The notes beneath the pieces are model-generated. The model made no database searches. It saw only the letters and a list, made by a program, of their open reading frames with translations, and was not told where the DNA came from. This document shows, in pieces, positions 9,845-19,788 of a stretch of 64,000 nt of DNA; positions within the stretch are counted from its first letter, which is position 1; every line of letters begins with the position of its first letter. This stretch comes from Burkholderia pyrrocinia (GTDB lineage Bacteria > Pseudomonadota > Gammaproteobacteria > Burkholderiales > Burkholderiaceae). Where the stretch lies: NCBI RefSeq assembly GCF_018417535.1, contig NZ_CP070978.1:2418001-2482000 (forward strand). Reading direction: 5' to 3'. The position numbers and the translations under genes are program-made.

Positions 9845-11278
9845 ATGCAACGCATCGAACACATCTACATCAACGGCGAATTCGTGACGCCGCACGGCCA
9901 CGAATGGTTCGACCTGCACGACCCGAGCACCGAGCAGGTCATCGGCCAGGTCCGACTCGGCGACGCGCAGGATGCCGAGCGGGCGATCGCCGCGGCCAAG
10001 GCCGCGTTCCCCGGCTGGTCGCGCACCACGCGGGAAGAACGCATCGCCGCGCTCACGCGCATGCGCGAGGCCGTCGTCGCGCGGGAAGCCGACCTGATGC
10101 AGGCAATCGTGACCGAATACGGCGCGCCGGTCGTGCGCGGCCGCTGGATGGCGACCTATCCGGCCGACGCCATCCGGCAGGCCATCGCCGCGCTGGAGTC
10201 GTTCGCGTTCGAGGAGCAGGCCGGCTCGGCCCGCGTGATCATGACGCCCGTCGGCGTGGCCGGCCTGATCACGCCGTGGAACAGCGATGCGGGGTTCATC
10301 TGCAACAAGCTGGCCACCGCGCTGGCGGCCGGCTGCACCGCGGTCATCAAGCCCAGCGAGATGAGCGCGATGCAGACGCAGATCGTCGCCGAGGCGCTGC
10401 ATGCGGCGGGCTTGCCCGACGGCGTCTTCAATATCGTCAACGGGCGGGGCGACGTGGTGGGCGACGCGATCTCGCGCAGCCCCGACGTCGCCAAGATTTC
10501 CTTCACCGGCTCGTCCGCGGTGGGCCAGCATCTGGTGAGCGCGGGCGCAGCCACGATGAAGCGCGTGACGCTGGAGCTCGGCGGCAAGTCGCCCACGGTG
10601 GTGCTCGACGATGCGGATTTCGCGAGCATCATGCCGCTCGTGTTGCAGGCCGGATTCGTCAACAGCGGCCAGGCGTGCATCGCGGGTACGCGCGTGCTGG
10701 TGCCGCGCCACCGGCTTACGGAATTCGAAGACGTGGCCAGGCAGGCGGTTGCGCGCATCCGCTCCGGCGATCCGCGCAACGCCGAGTCCGACATCGGACC
10801 GATGGTCAGCGCGAAGCAATGGGAGCGGGTGCAAAACTACATCCGCATCGGACAGGAAGAAGGTGCGGTGCTGCTGGCGGGCGGCGAGGGGCGGCCCGAA
10901 GGCTTGCAAGCCGGGTGGTTCGTGAGGCCCACGATCTTTTCTCGTGCGAACAACCGGATGCGGATCGCGCAGGAGGAAATCTTCGGCCCGGTGCTGACCA
11001 TCATCCCCTACGAAGACGATGCCGATGCGATCGCCATTGCCAACGATACGCGCTATGGCCTGAGCGCGGTGGTGCTGGGCACGGATCCCGAACGTTGCGA
11101 GCGCGTGGCGCTGCAGATCGATGCCGGCCGCGTGCTCGTCAATACGCTGGCCCATGAGCCGCTTGCGCCGTTCGGAGGCTTCAAGCATTCGGGGCTGGGG
11201 CGCGAAATGGGCCGGTGGGGCATCAGCGCGTACCTGGAACCCAAGACCCTGATCGGCAGCGCAAGCCGGGTTGTCTGA
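9845..11278 (+). CDS. Aldehyde dehydrogenase family protein
   Basis: A 477-residue NAD(P)-dependent aldehyde dehydrogenase. The catalytic Cys278 is in FVNSGQACIAGTR and the general base Glu244 in LELGGKSP. The cofactor-binding ITPWNSD and FTGSSAVG segments are also intact. It oxidises an unidentified aldehyde to its acid in the cytoplasm. The N-terminus fits the CddD-like ALDH group. AAGGAG precedes ATG 9845. The divergent LysR at 8800-9726 is the probable regulator. Confidence 0.9.
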   Translation: MQRIEHIYINGEFVTPHGHEWFDLHDPSTEQVIGQVRLGDAQDAERAIAAAKAAFPGWSRTTREERIAALTRMREAVVAREADLMQAIVTEYGAPVVRGRWMATYPADAIRQAIAALESFAFEEQAGSARVIMTPVGVAGLITPWNSDAGFICNKLATALAAGCTAVIKPSEMSAMQTQIVAEALHAAGLPDGVFNIVNGRGDVVGDAISRSPDVAKISFTGSSAVGQHLVSAGAATMKRVTLELGGKSPTVVLDDADFASIMPLVLQAGFVNSGQACIAGTRVLVPRHRLTEFEDVARQAVARIRSGDPRNAESDIGPMVSAKQWERVQNYIRIGQEEGAVLLAGGEGRPEGLQAGWFVRPTIFSRANNRMRIAQEEIFGPVLTIIPYEDDADAIAIANDTRYGLSAVVLGTDPERCERVALQIDAGRVLVNTLAHEPLAPFGGFKHSGLGREMGRWGISAYLEPKTLIGSASRVV

Positions 11279-11297
11279 GCAAGCGTTCCCGTCCGAT

Positions 11298-11323
11298 GCC
11301 CCCGTATGCCGTGCGGGGGCGTT
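11298..11323 (+). terminator. Terminator after aldehyde dehydrogenase gene
   Basis: GCCCCCG and CGGGGGC arms around a 9-base loop, followed by GTTTG, lie 20 bases after the stop. Confidence 0.55.
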
Positions 11324-11522
11324 TGCGCATCGCGAACCGCTGCACGGCACCGCATCGCATGCGCCAGGGCGTCGCCGGCGATCGCGTGCGCGGGTCGGAA
11401 CGGGCGAATGCGGTGCGTTCGGACCATGCCGGGCCGCCGGCGAACACGGCGGCGCCACACGCCTGCACGCCAAGTGCGTGCGCGGCGAGTTCGCGCACGC
11501 GTGCGACGCCCGTTGCGATATG

Positions 11523-11867
11523 TCACGGCTTCCCGTTGATCGCGGTCAGATATCGCGCGAGATCGTCGATCGCCTCGGGCGGCAACGGCGCGCCATAGAC
11601 CGCGCGCATCTTGATGACCTCCGCCTTCCACTCCTGGAACGACAGCGGCGGTTGCCGGGTCACCATGTCGACCGAATGGCAGATCAGGCAATGCAGGTTC
11701 GCGAGATCGGCGCCCGGGCCGGGCGGAAACTTCTGCGTATCGCCGGGCAACGCGACCTCGACCGTTCCGGTCGGCGCGGCGCGCGCCGTCTTGCCCGTTT
11801 CCGCCATCGCGGCGCTTCCCGCGCAGGTCACCGCTGCGAGCAGGAGCGCGGCACACGTCTTCATCAT
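11523..11867 (-). CDS. Sulfite dehydrogenase cytochrome c subunit (SorB-like)
   Basis: A 114-residue exported monoheme c-type cytochrome with a signal peptide (MMKTCAALLLAAVTCAGSAAMA), a heme site CLICH at residues 60-64 and a downstream Met-containing segment (VIKMRAVYG) that may supply the axial ligand. It starts 10 bases after the stop of the molybdopterin oxidoreductase, with a GAGGAG site, so the two are co-transcribed. It most likely accepts electrons from that subunit, as SorB does from SorA. Confidence 0.85.
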   Translation of the reverse strand: MMKTCAALLLAAVTCAGSAAMAETGKTARAAPTGTVEVALPGDTQKFPPGPGADLANLHCLICHSVDMVTRQPPLSFQEWKAEVIKMRAVYGAPLPPEAIDDLARYLTAINGKP

Positions 11868-11877
11868 GATCGGCTCC

Positions 11878-13110
11878 TCACGCGACGAATACATTCGTCG
11901 TTTCGACCACGTTGCGCATGTAGCCGGCCGGGTTCCAGTTCGGCGTGTCCGGCTGCTCGACGCCGCCGTCGTTGATCGCCTTGACCTGCAACACGGCCCG
12001 TCCGGCGCGGTGCGGCGTGAACTGCGCTTCCCAGCGGCGCAAGCTGTACTTGCCGTAGTCCTTCCCGAGGCGCGCCGTCGCCCAGGACGCGCCGCCATCA
12101 TGGGAGAACAGCACCTTGCGCACGCCGGTGTCGCCGCCGAACGCGATGCCTCGGACCGTCTGCGGCCGGTCCAGCGCGATCACGACGCCGTCGTCGAGGT
12201 TGGTGATGAACGATCGCGGCACCATCCGGCTGATCGGCACGGTCTTGACGCCGGCCTGCCCGGGCTGAATGCTCGCGTGCGGCGTGTCGGGAATCTGATA
12301 GGCCTTCGCCATCCAGAAATTGTCGTCGCGCCGGTCGATGACCTCGATGTCGTTCAGCATCTTCACCCAGTACGTCGAATACCAGCCCGGCACGACGAGG
12401 CGCAGCGGGAAGCCGTTGAGCAGCGGCAGCGGCTGCCCGTTCATCCCGAACGCGACGATCACTTCGCCGTCCCGCGCGCGATCGACATCGAGCGCCTTGA
12501 TGAAGGCCGGCGTGGCGGGCAGCACGCCCTTGTCCAGGCCGTCGAAGCGGACCTGCACCGCGCCCGCCTTCACGCCCGCCCGATCGAGGATGTCCTTGAG
12601 CCGCACGCCGGTCCAGCGCGCGTTGCCCATTGCGCCGTTGCCCCATTCGCCGCCGGCGACGCGCGGCTTGAAGAAGCCGCGCGAATTGCCGGCGCACTGA
12701 TTGACGGCAGTGACTTCGACGCGCGGAAAGCCGCTCATGAGGTCGTGCAGGCTTAGTTCGAGCGGGCGGTCGACGAGCCCGTGCACGGCGAGCCGGAACG
12801 CGCCGGCGTCGATCCGCACCGGGATGTCGGCGAGGTGCCATCGCACGAAGAACCGGTCGTTCGGCGTGAACACGCCGTCATCGAACACGGAGAAAGGCGT
12901 TTCGAGCAGCGGGGGGCGGATGCGCACCAGCAGCATTTCGCCCTTTTGCGGAAAGTCGCGGGTCAGCTCGCGCAGCCCGTTCTCGAACGGCAGCGTGACC
13001 GCGTCGGCCGCGCATGCGCGGCGATACCAGCTTGCGCCGACGGCCAGCAGGCCGCCAGCGGCGGCGGCCTGCATCAGGTGACGGCGCTGTGGATTATGTG
13101 GGTCTGCCAT
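11878..13110 (-). CDS. Molybdopterin-dependent sulfite oxidase/dehydrogenase (SorA/SoxC-like)
   Basis: A 410-residue sulfite-oxidase-family protein. It has a twin-arginine-type leader (PQRRHLMQ followed by a hydrophobic run), so it is folded with Moco before export. The Moco-ligating Cys139 sits in VNQCAGNSRG. Conserved substrate-site stretches are WGNGAMGNARWTGVRL and VPGWYSTYWVKML, followed by the C-terminal dimerisation domain (VLFSHDGGASW). It probably oxidises sulfite to sulfate in the periplasm and passes electrons to the adjacent cytochrome. No other sox genes are present. Confidence 0.9.
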   Translation of the reverse strand: MADPHNPQRRHLMQAAAAGGLLAVGASWYRRACAADAVTLPFENGLRELTRDFPQKGEMLLVRIRPPLLETPFSVFDDGVFTPNDRFFVRWHLADIPVRIDAGAFRLAVHGLVDRPLELSLHDLMSGFPRVEVTAVNQCAGNSRGFFKPRVAGGEWGNGAMGNARWTGVRLKDILDRAGVKAGAVQVRFDGLDKGVLPATPAFIKALDVDRARDGEVIVAFGMNGQPLPLLNGFPLRLVVPGWYSTYWVKMLNDIEVIDRRDDNFWMAKAYQIPDTPHASIQPGQAGVKTVPISRMVPRSFITNLDDGVVIALDRPQTVRGIAFGGDTGVRKVLFSHDGGASWATARLGKDYGKYSLRRWEAQFTPHRAGRAVLQVKAINDGGVEQPDTPNWNPAGYMRNVVETTNVFVA

Positions 13111-13677
13111 GACGACTCCCTTGTTTGCCGATCTGTCTGCCGAACCCGCGATCGCGCGTGGCTGCCAAAACGCCGGATCATGCGCGGCCGATGAGTCGAG
13201 ATTTCATGATAGGCGCAATCCGGCGCGATATCGGGCCGGAAGGGAGTCACACGTGGAAGCGGTGCAGCAACGGCCGCCGGGCCTCGGTCGCGCCGCGCAT
13301 TCCCGCTCGGGTTCCCCCCTGCTGCGCTCGTCGCTTCCCGTCAGCGGCGACGTGCCATGAACGACTCCCCCGCGTCCCTTCATCCCCGCGGCCGCGGCCG
13401 CAAGATCTGGTCGGGCACCCGTCACGTGATCGCCTGCGGCATGCCGCCGCTCGGCTGGCGCGACCCGTATCACCGCGCGCTGACGTTGATCAGGTACGCG
13501 CCCGGCGCGAGACGCGCGAACGGCCCCGGCGCGCTTTCCTAAATTAAATTTAGCCTGCCAAACATTGGCTAAAGAAGGTTCCGGTTTCCCCGCATCCCAT
13601 TCGACAATGCGCGCCTTCCGTGACCGGTCGGCGCGTATCGCGCGCCGACCGTCGCGGCCTCGAAGAAGGAGCCCGAC
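13111..13677. other. Intergenic region with palindrome upstream of penicillin-binding protein
   Basis: No supported gene in 567 bases. A 61-codon frame at 13357-13542 has no ribosome site and no recognised domain. The AT-rich stretch at 13535-13580 contains a perfect odd-length palindrome (CTAAATT-A-AATTTAG, 13539-13553) and, overlapping it, TAGCC/GGCTA arms. It is probably the promoter/operator of the downstream gene. Confidence 0.5.
13539..13553. promoter_or_regulatory. Palindromic operator-like site upstream of class A PBP gene
   Basis: Perfect 7-bp arms (CTAAATT/AATTTAG) around one base, in an AT-rich patch 125 bases before the PBP start. The cognate regulator is unknown. Confidence 0.45.
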
Positions 13678-15795
13678 ATGACCGACCACACCGCTTCCCC
13701 TCCGCCGCAACCCGCGCCGCCGTGCCGCCGACGCGTGTGGCGCACGCTCGCGGGCGCGCTGTTCGGGCTGACGCTCGCATGCGCGGGCATCGGCGCATGG
13801 ACGATCCAGCGCATCTGGACGCAGCTGCCGTCCGTCGAGCACCTGGCCGTCTATCGTCCCGCGCTGCCGCTGCGGATCTTCTCGCGCGACGGCGACTTGC
13901 TGGCCGAATACGGCGTCGAGCGGCGCGAGTTCGTGCCGCTCGAACGCATTCCGCCGCTGATGCGTCAGGCACTGCTCGCCGCGGAGGACGCAAAGTTCTA
14001 CCAGCACGGCGCGGTCGATTTCGGCGGCCTCGCGCGTGCGACGTTCGCGAACGTCGTGACGGGGCAGCCGGGGCAGGGCGGCAGCACGATCACGATGCAG
14101 GTCGCGCGCAACTTCTACCTGACGCGCGACAAGGTGCTGAGCCGCAAGCTCGCCGAGATCCTGATGGCGGCCAAACTCGAACGCGAATACAGCAAGGACA
14201 AGCTGCTCGAGCTGTACATGAACGAGATCTACCTGGGCGAGCGCGCATACGGTTTCGCGGCCGCCGCGAACGTGTATTTCGGCAAGCCGCTCGACGCGCT
14301 GAGCGCGGGCGAGGCGGCCGTGCTCGCGGGGCTGCCGAAGGCGCCGTCCGCGTTCAACCCGGTCGTCAACCCGGCGCGCGCAACGGCGCGGCGCAACTAT
14401 GTGCTCGGCCGGATGCATGCGCTCGGCCAGCTCGACGACGCGACGTACCGCGCGGCCGTCGATGCGCCGATCGCGCTGGCGACCACGCCGCCGCCCGGGA
14501 TCGTCGCCGCGCCGTACGTTGCCGAGCGCGCGCGCCGCATGATGGTCGAGCGTTTTCACGACGATGCCTATACGCTCGGCCTCGACGTGACGACGACGGT
14601 CTCGATGCGCGACCAGCGCGCGGCCGAAGCCGCGCTCGAACGTACGCTGAGCCGGCAGCCACGCGCGAAGCGCGATGCGCGCAACGGGCTCGAAGGCGCG
14701 CTCGTGTCGCTCGATGCGGCGACCGGCGACATGCTCGCGCTCGTCGGCGGCGCGGATTTCAAGCGCAACGTGTTCGACCATGCGCTGCAGGCGTACCGCC
14801 AGCCGGGCTCGAGCTTCAAGCCGTTCGTCTATTCGGCGGCGCTGGAGAAGGGCTACTTCCCCGGCGTGCTCGTCGACGATACGCAGCGCACGCTCACGCA
14901 TGCGGAAACCGGTGCGCGGCCGTGGCGTCCGCGCAATTTCGGCAACCGCTACGAGGGTTTCATCCCGGTGCGGCGCGGGCTCGTGCGCTCGAAGAACCTG
15001 GTCGCGGTCAGCCTGATGCAGGCCGCCGACGCGCGCTACGTGCAGCAGCACGCGGCGCACTTCGGTTTCGACGCGCAGCGCAATCCGGCATCGCTGCCGC
15101 TCGCGCTCGGCGCGGGCGCGGTGACGCCGCTGGAACTCGCGAGCGCGTACAGCGTGTTCGCGAACGGCGGGACGCGGATGGAGCCGCGCCTGATCCTGTC
15201 GGTGAAGCAGCGTCACGGCGGCGCGATGTACGAGGCGACCGCACCGGCAGGCGAGCGCGTCGTGTCGTCGCGCAACGCGTTCGTGATGGACAGCATGCTG
15301 CGCGACGTCGTGCGCTCCGGCACCGCGCGCGGCGCGCTCGCGCTGCGCCGCGACGACGCGGCAGGCAAGACGGGCACGTCGAACGGCTCGAAGGACGTGT
15401 GGTTCGCCGGCTACTCGTCGGGCATCGTCGCGGTCGCGTGGCTCGGTTACGACACGCCGCGCCCGATGGGGCGCGCGACCGGCGCGACGCTGGCGCTGCC
15501 GGTCTGGCTCGACTACATGAAGACGGCCGTCGACGGGCGCACGCCGGTCGATGCTTCACCGCCGCAGGACGTCGCGCTGGTCGATGGCGACTTCGTCTAC
15601 GCCGAATACACGCGCGGCGCGTGCACGGCCGACGTGCCGCCGTACATCCGCAGCCGTTTTGCATGCGGCGGCGCGGCTGTGCAGGACGCGTCCGACGCGC
15701 CTGCCGGCAACGGCAAGCCTGACGAGCCGATGCCCGCCGCGGTCGATGCGGCCGAGCGCGAACGCGTGCTCGACCTGTTCCGGACCGACGACTGA
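13678..15795 (+). CDS. Class A penicillin-binding protein (PBP1A-like)
   Basis: A 705-residue bifunctional peptidoglycan synthase. After a cytoplasmic tail and one membrane segment (~residues 22-43) comes a family-51 glycosyltransferase domain (catalytic Glu103 in AAEDAKFYQHGAVD, then GGSTITMQVARNFYL and EIYLG). A transpeptidase domain follows, with SSFK (Ser378, Lys381), SKN (438-440) and KTGTS (564-568). It is shorter than typical housekeeping PBP1A because it lacks the large inserted outer-membrane-type domain, so it may be an accessory PBP. The next gene begins 8 bases later. Confidence 0.92.
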   Translation: MTDHTASPPPQPAPPCRRRVWRTLAGALFGLTLACAGIGAWTIQRIWTQLPSVEHLAVYRPALPLRIFSRDGDLLAEYGVERREFVPLERIPPLMRQALLAAEDAKFYQHGAVDFGGLARATFANVVTGQPGQGGSTITMQVARNFYLTRDKVLSRKLAEILMAAKLEREYSKDKLLELYMNEIYLGERAYGFAAAANVYFGKPLDALSAGEAAVLAGLPKAPSAFNPVVNPARATARRNYVLGRMHALGQLDDATYRAAVDAPIALATTPPPGIVAAPYVAERARRMMVERFHDDAYTLGLDVTTTVSMRDQRAAEAALERTLSRQPRAKRDARNGLEGALVSLDAATGDMLALVGGADFKRNVFDHALQAYRQPGSSFKPFVYSAALEKGYFPGVLVDDTQRTLTHAETGARPWRPRNFGNRYEGFIPVRRGLVRSKNLVAVSLMQAADARYVQQHAAHFGFDAQRNPASLPLALGAGAVTPLELASAYSVFANGGTRMEPRLILSVKQRHGGAMYEATAPAGERVVSSRNAFVMDSMLRDVVRSGTARGALALRRDDAAGKTGTSNGSKDVWFAGYSSGIVAVAWLGYDTPRPMGRATGATLALPVWLDYMKTAVDGRTPVDASPPQDVALVDGDFVYAEYTRGACTADVPPYIRSRFACGGAAVQDASDAPAGNGKPDEPMPAAVDAAERERVLDLFRTDD

Positions 15796-15803
15796 CGCGC
15801 GCC

Positions 15804-16415
15804 ATGCATACGCTCTATCTGATTGCGATCGTCGCGGAAGCGATGTCGGGGGCGCTGATGGGCATGCGGCGCGGAATGGACCGCTTCGGGCTCGCGCTGG
15901 TCGGCGCGGTGACGGCGCTCGGCGGCGGCACCGTGCGCGACGTGCTGCTCGGCCACTACCCGCTCGGCTGGATCGCGCATCCCGAATACCTCGTGATCAC
16001 GCTCGTCGCGGCAACCGTCGCGTCGTGGGTCGCCCGGCATGTCGCGCGGATGAAGACGCTGTTCGTCACCGTCGACGCGATCGGCCTCGCGGCGTTCACG
16101 ATCATCGGCTGCGACATCGGCGCATCGACCGGCACGGCGCCGATCATCGTCGTGCTGGCCGGCGCGATCACGGGCGTGTGCGGCGGAATGCTGCGCGACC
16201 TGCTGTGCAACGAGATGCCGCTGATCCTGCGCGAGGAGCTGTACGCGAGCGTCGCGTTCGTCACGGGCACGCTGTACGTCGGGATCCAGCATGTCGGCAT
16301 CGATGCGGGTTTCGCGACGGTGGTCGCGCTGGCGGCCGGATTCTCGATGCGGATGCTCGCGGTACGGCTCGGGTGGAAGATGCGGACCTTCGGTGCGGCG
16401 GATGTCGAGCATTGA
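15804..16415 (+). CDS. TRIC-type cation channel family protein (YicG/UPF0126)
   Basis: A 203-residue inner-membrane protein of about seven helices. The internally duplicated family signature is visible twice: GGGTVRDVLLG near residue 35 and CGGMLRDLLCNEMPLIL near residue 130. Bacterial TRIC homologues form trimeric monovalent cation channels; some members are proposed transporters. It starts 8 bases after the PBP stop, so the two genes are probably one transcript. Confidence 0.9.
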   Translation: MHTLYLIAIVAEAMSGALMGMRRGMDRFGLALVGAVTALGGGTVRDVLLGHYPLGWIAHPEYLVITLVAATVASWVARHVARMKTLFVTVDAIGLAAFTIIGCDIGASTGTAPIIVVLAGAITGVCGGMLRDLLCNEMPLILREELYASVAFVTGTLYVGIQHVGIDAGFATVVALAAGFSMRMLAVRLGWKMRTFGAADVEH

Positions 16416-16436
16416 GCACGGCCCGCGCGCCGACAT

Positions 16437-16820
16437 TCAGTCCGGCTGCATCACCTGAAAGACATTGCCCTCCGGATCGAGGCCGTCATACATCCGGTAC
16501 GCGAAGCCGTCGTAGCGCTTGAGATCGCGCACGGTCACGCCATCGCGGGCGAGCCGGTCGCGATGCGCGTCGATATCGGGGGCGATGGAGAAGACGAGCT
16601 TCACGGTGCTTGCGTCGGCATTCGCATGCACGGACGAGGCTGCCTGGCGAAACGCCGGGCCCGCCCGATGCAGCGCCAGTTCGACCGCGCCCGCGTCGAG
16701 CACGACCCATTCATCGTCGATTTCCTCGGTGACGGGCAAGTCGAAATACCGTTGGTAGAACGCCTTCTGCAACGCGACGTCGCGGACGTACAGGATGATG
16801 CGGGTCATCGGAAGCGGCAT
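16437..16820 (-). CDS. VOC superfamily (glyoxalase/bleomycin-resistance-like) protein
   Basis: A 127-residue two-repeat VOC protein: MTRIILYVRDVALQKAFYQRYF in the first beta-alpha-beta unit and the C-terminal YDGLDPEGNVFQVMQPD, where the Glu is a usual metal ligand. Substrate unknown. GAGGAG sits properly before ATG 16820. Confidence 0.85.
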   Translation of the reverse strand: MPLPMTRIILYVRDVALQKAFYQRYFDLPVTEEIDDEWVVLDAGAVELALHRAGPAFRQAASSVHANADASTVKLVFSIAPDIDAHRDRLARDGVTVRDLKRYDGFAYRMYDGLDPEGNVFQVMQPD

Positions 16821-16925
16821 GTGGGTCTCCTCGAGGGCGATGCACGAATGATGTCAGGTGAAAGTCGCTGTAGAAGGCAAGGGAGGGCATCGAGCGACAC
16901 GACGACCGCGCAGTAAGCGTCTGCG

Positions 16926-17747
16926 CTACGCGGGTACCATCACCGGCGGCGTACCGTCGCCGGTTTCCACCATCTTCACCGCGAATCCGTAGCACTGCGC
17001 AATATGCGCGGGCGTCATCACGTCGCGCGGGGTGCCATGCGCGACGATCGTGCCGTCGGCGAGCATCGCGATCGTATCCGCGTGCCGCGCGGCGAGGTTC
17101 GGGTCATGGACGATCGCGAGCACGCCGAGCCGCCATTCGCGTGCGACCGCACGCACGGTATCGAGCAAGCGGTGCTGATGCGCGAGATCGAGCGCGGCGG
17201 TCGGCTCGTCGAGCAGCAGGTAACGCGGGCCGTTTTCCATCGTGTCGTCGTCCGGCCACAGCTGCGCGAGCACACGCGCGAACTGCACGCGTGCGAGTTC
17301 GCCGCCCGACAGCGTCGTGACATCGCGGCCGACGAGCGTTTCGGCACCCGCGCGTTCGAGCGCGTGCCACGCGATGTCGCGATCGCGGTGCGACGTCGCA
17401 CCGCTGCGCCGCGCATGCGGATAGCGGCCGAGCAGCACGATTTCGTCGACGCTGAACGGGAAGGCCGGTTGCGCGGCCTGCGGCAGCACCGCGCGCAGGC
17501 ACGCGAGCCTTGGCGCATCGATGCGCGCGAGCGGTTCGCCGTTCAGCGTGATGTCGCCCGTCACGCGCACGCTGTTCGGCGCGACGCTGCCGGTCAGTTC
17601 GCCGGCGAAGGTCTTCAGCAGCGTGCTCTTGCCCGCGCCGTTGCGGCCGAGCAGCGCGGTCACGCGGCCGGGCTCGATCGACAGCGACAGGTCGCGAAGG
17701 ATGGCGTTGTGTCGGCGAGCGACGTCGAGGTGGTGGGCGGTCAGCAT
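16926..17747 (-). CDS. hmuV: Heme ABC transporter ATP-binding protein HmuV
   Basis: A 273-residue ABC ATPase with Walker [10 protein letters not shown] (34-42), signature [13 protein letters not shown], Walker [13 protein letters not shown] and the H-loop [10 protein letters not shown]. It energises import of heme across the inner membrane with HmuU and is the last gene of the heme operon, 19 bases after hmuU. The family alternative would be a ferric-siderophore ATPase, but the HmuS and HmuT neighbours settle the assignment. Confidence 0.93.
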   Translation of the reverse strand: MLTAHHLDVARRHNAILRDLSLSIEPGRVTALLGRNGAGKSTLLKTFAGELTGSVAPNSVRVTGDITLNGEPLARIDAPRLACLRAVLPQAAQPAFPFSVDEIVLLGRYPHARRSGATSHRDRDIAWHALERAGAETLVGRDVTTLSGGELARVQFARVLAQLWPDDDTMENGPRYLLLDEPTAALDLAHQHRLLDTVRAVAREWRLGVLAIVHDPNLAARHADTIAMLADGTIVAHGTPRDVMTPAHIAQCYGFAVKMVETGDGTPPVMVPA

Positions 17748-17766
17748 GATCGTCGTGACGGAAGGG

Positions 17767-18855
17767 TTACGCGCCGAGCGCGCCGCGGCTCTTCCACAGC
17801 AGCGCGAGAAAGAACGGCGCGCCGAGCAGCGCGGTCAGCACGCCGAGCGGAATTTCGGCGGGCGCGGCGATCGTGCGCGCGGCGAGATCGGCGGCGAGCG
17901 TCAGCAACGCGCCGAGCAATGCGGCGCCGGGCAGCACGACGCGCTGATCGGGGCCGCACGCGAGGCGCACGCAATGCGGCGCGACGAGCCCGATGAAGCC
18001 GATGATGCCCGCGCACGACACGAGCGCGCCGACCGCGAGCGCGACCGCGACGAGCACGCGCCGCTTCAGCCGCTGCACCGGCACGCCGAGATGCAGCGCC
18101 TCGGTTTCGCCAAGCTGCAGCGCATTGAGTGCATCGCGTTCACGTGCGAGCAGCACGCAGCCGATCGCGACGCACGGTGCGACGGCCGCCAGCGCGGACC
18201 ATTGCGCGCCGCCGAGGCTGCCGAGGCTCCAGAAGGTCAGCGAGCGCAACTGCGCGTCGTCGGCGACGAACGTGAGCAGCCCGATCGCGGCGCCGACCAG
18301 CGCGTTGATCGCGATGCCGGCAAGCAGCAGCAGCGGCAGCGCGAGCCGGCCGCGCGATGCGGCGAGCCGGTAGACGAGCGTCGCGACCGCGAGCGCGCCC
18401 GCGAAGGCCGCGACGGGCAATGCGGCCGCGCTCACGTGTGAAGCAAAGAGGACGGGGCCCAGCACGATCATTGTCGTCGCGCCGAGCGCGGCGCCGCTCG
18501 ACACGCCGACGAGCCCCGGATCGGCGAGCGGATTGCGGAACAGCGCCTGCATCGCGACGCCGGTCGCGCCGAAGCCGCCGCCGACCAGCAGCGCGAGCGC
18601 GACGCGCGGCGCGCGAATGTCGAGCAGCACCGCGCGCGCCTGCTGCGCGGCCGCATCGCCGGTCAGCGCCGCCCATGCCTCCGCGAGCGGAATGCGGTAC
18701 GCGCCAACGCACAGCGCGACGACGGACATCGCGCACACGAGGCACGCGAGCGCGGCCAGCGCGAACGGCGCGAAGCGGCGCGACGTGCCGACGCGCGCGG
18801 CGCCGGGGCGCGAGGCGGGCGATGGCGCGGGGAAAGGCGAAGCGTGAGCGGGCAT
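17767..18855 (-). CDS. hmuU: Heme ABC transporter permease HmuU
   Basis: A 362-residue FecCD-family permease with about ten membrane helices. Typical sequences include [53 protein letters not shown] (interrupted by helices) and [23 protein letters not shown]. It forms the inner-membrane channel for heme. It lies 15 bases downstream of hmuT. Confidence 0.93.
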   Translation of the reverse strand: MPAHASPFPAPSPASRPGAARVGTSRRFAPFALAALACLVCAMSVVALCVGAYRIPLAEAWAALTGDAAAQQARAVLLDIRAPRVALALLVGGGFGATGVAMQALFRNPLADPGLVGVSSGAALGATTMIVLGPVLFASHVSAAALPVAAFAGALAVATLVYRLAASRGRLALPLLLLAGIAINALVGAAIGLLTFVADDAQLRSLTFWSLGSLGGAQWSALAAVAPCVAIGCVLLARERDALNALQLGETEALHLGVPVQRLKRRVLVAVALAVGALVSCAGIIGFIGLVAPHCVRLACGPDQRVVLPGAALLGALLTLAADLAARTIAAPAEIPLGVLTALLGAPFFLALLWKSRGALGA

Positions 18856-18870
18856 CGGGGCAGTCCGGAA

Positions 18871-19788
18871 TCAGGCGAGCGCATCCGACAGGCGTCGGTG
18901 CAGGGTCGTGACGGCGCGCGGCAGGCGCGGGCCGAAGCCGAGCAGGAACAGCGCATCGAGCGATACCACGCGTTGCGCGCGGCCGGCCGGCGTCGCGCCG
19001 AAGCCGGGTGTGGCGAGCAGCGCGGCGCGGCCGCCGACGGCCGCGAGCCCTTCGTCGGAGATCAGCACGACGTCGGGCGCGGCGGCCGCGAGCGCCTCGG
19101 TCGTCAGCGGCTTGTAGTGATCGAAGCCCTGCATCGCGTTGCGCGCGCCCGCGTAGCGGATCATCGCGTCGGCGGCCGTGCGCTGGCCGGCGACGAGCGC
19201 CTGGTTGCCGGTATGGTTCAGCACGAACAGCACGCGCGGCGGCTGCGCGCCGCCGGGTGCGCGCGCGGCGACCGCGTCACGTGCGGCCTGCCAGTCGCGA
19301 TCGAAGCGCTGCAGCAGCGCGGTGCCGGCGTCGCGCACGTCGAGTGCCTGCGCGACGCCGGTGATCTTCGCGCGCACCGACTCGACGTCGTGGCGTTCGT
19401 CGAACGTCGTCACCGCGACACCGGCACTTTTCACCTGCGCGATCGCAGTGGGCGGGCCGGCTTCGGCCGACGCGAGCACGAGATCGGGCCGCAGCGACAG
19501 CAGCCCCTCGGCCGACAGCGCGCGCTGGTAGCCGACCTTCGGCAGGCGCTTCGCGGCGTCGGGGTAGGTGCAGGTCGTGTCGGCGCCGACGAGCCGGTAG
19601 CGGCGCGTTTCGGCACCGCCGAGCGCGAACGCGGTTTCCGCGAGCGCGCCGCCGATCACGATCACGCGCTTCGGCGCGGCCTGCGCAACTTGTGCGAGCA
19701 CGCTGCCCGGCAGCGCGCCCGCGAGCGCGCCGGCAACCGTGCCCGCCAGCACCGCGCGGCGCCGCGGATCGAACGACCGCGCGCTCAC
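18871..19788 (-). CDS. hmuT: Periplasmic heme-binding protein HmuT
   Basis: A 305-residue type III (helical-backbone) binding protein with a Tat-like or Sec signal (DPRRRAVLAGTVAGALAGALPGSVLA). Family stretches include RVIVIGGALAETAFALGG, LVGADTTCTYPDAAKRLPKVGYQRALSAEGLLSLRPDLVLAS and DHYKPLTTEALAAAAPDVVLIS. The start is the GTG at 19788, whose last bases overlap the TGA of hmuS (GTGA), implying translational coupling. Confidence 0.92.
   Translation of the reverse strand: MSARSFDPRRRAVLAGTVAGALAGALPGSVLAQVAQAAPKRVIVIGGALAETAFALGGAETRRYRLVGADTTCTYPDAAKRLPKVGYQRALSAEGLLSLRPDLVLASAEAGPPTAIAQVKSAGVAVTTFDERHDVESVRAKITGVAQALDVRDAGTALLQRFDRDWQAARDAVAARAPGGAQPPRVLFVLNHTGNQALVAGQRTAADAMIRYAGARNAMQGFDHYKPLTTEALAAAAPDVVLISDEGLAAVGGRAALLATPGFGATPAGRAQRVVSLDALFLLGFGPRLPRAVTTLHRRLSDALA

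Noticed and set aside
13357..13542. 61-codon open frame before the class A PBP gene
   Set aside because: No ribosome site, no recognised domain, and it ends in the AT-rich promoter patch; kept as undecided, not called.
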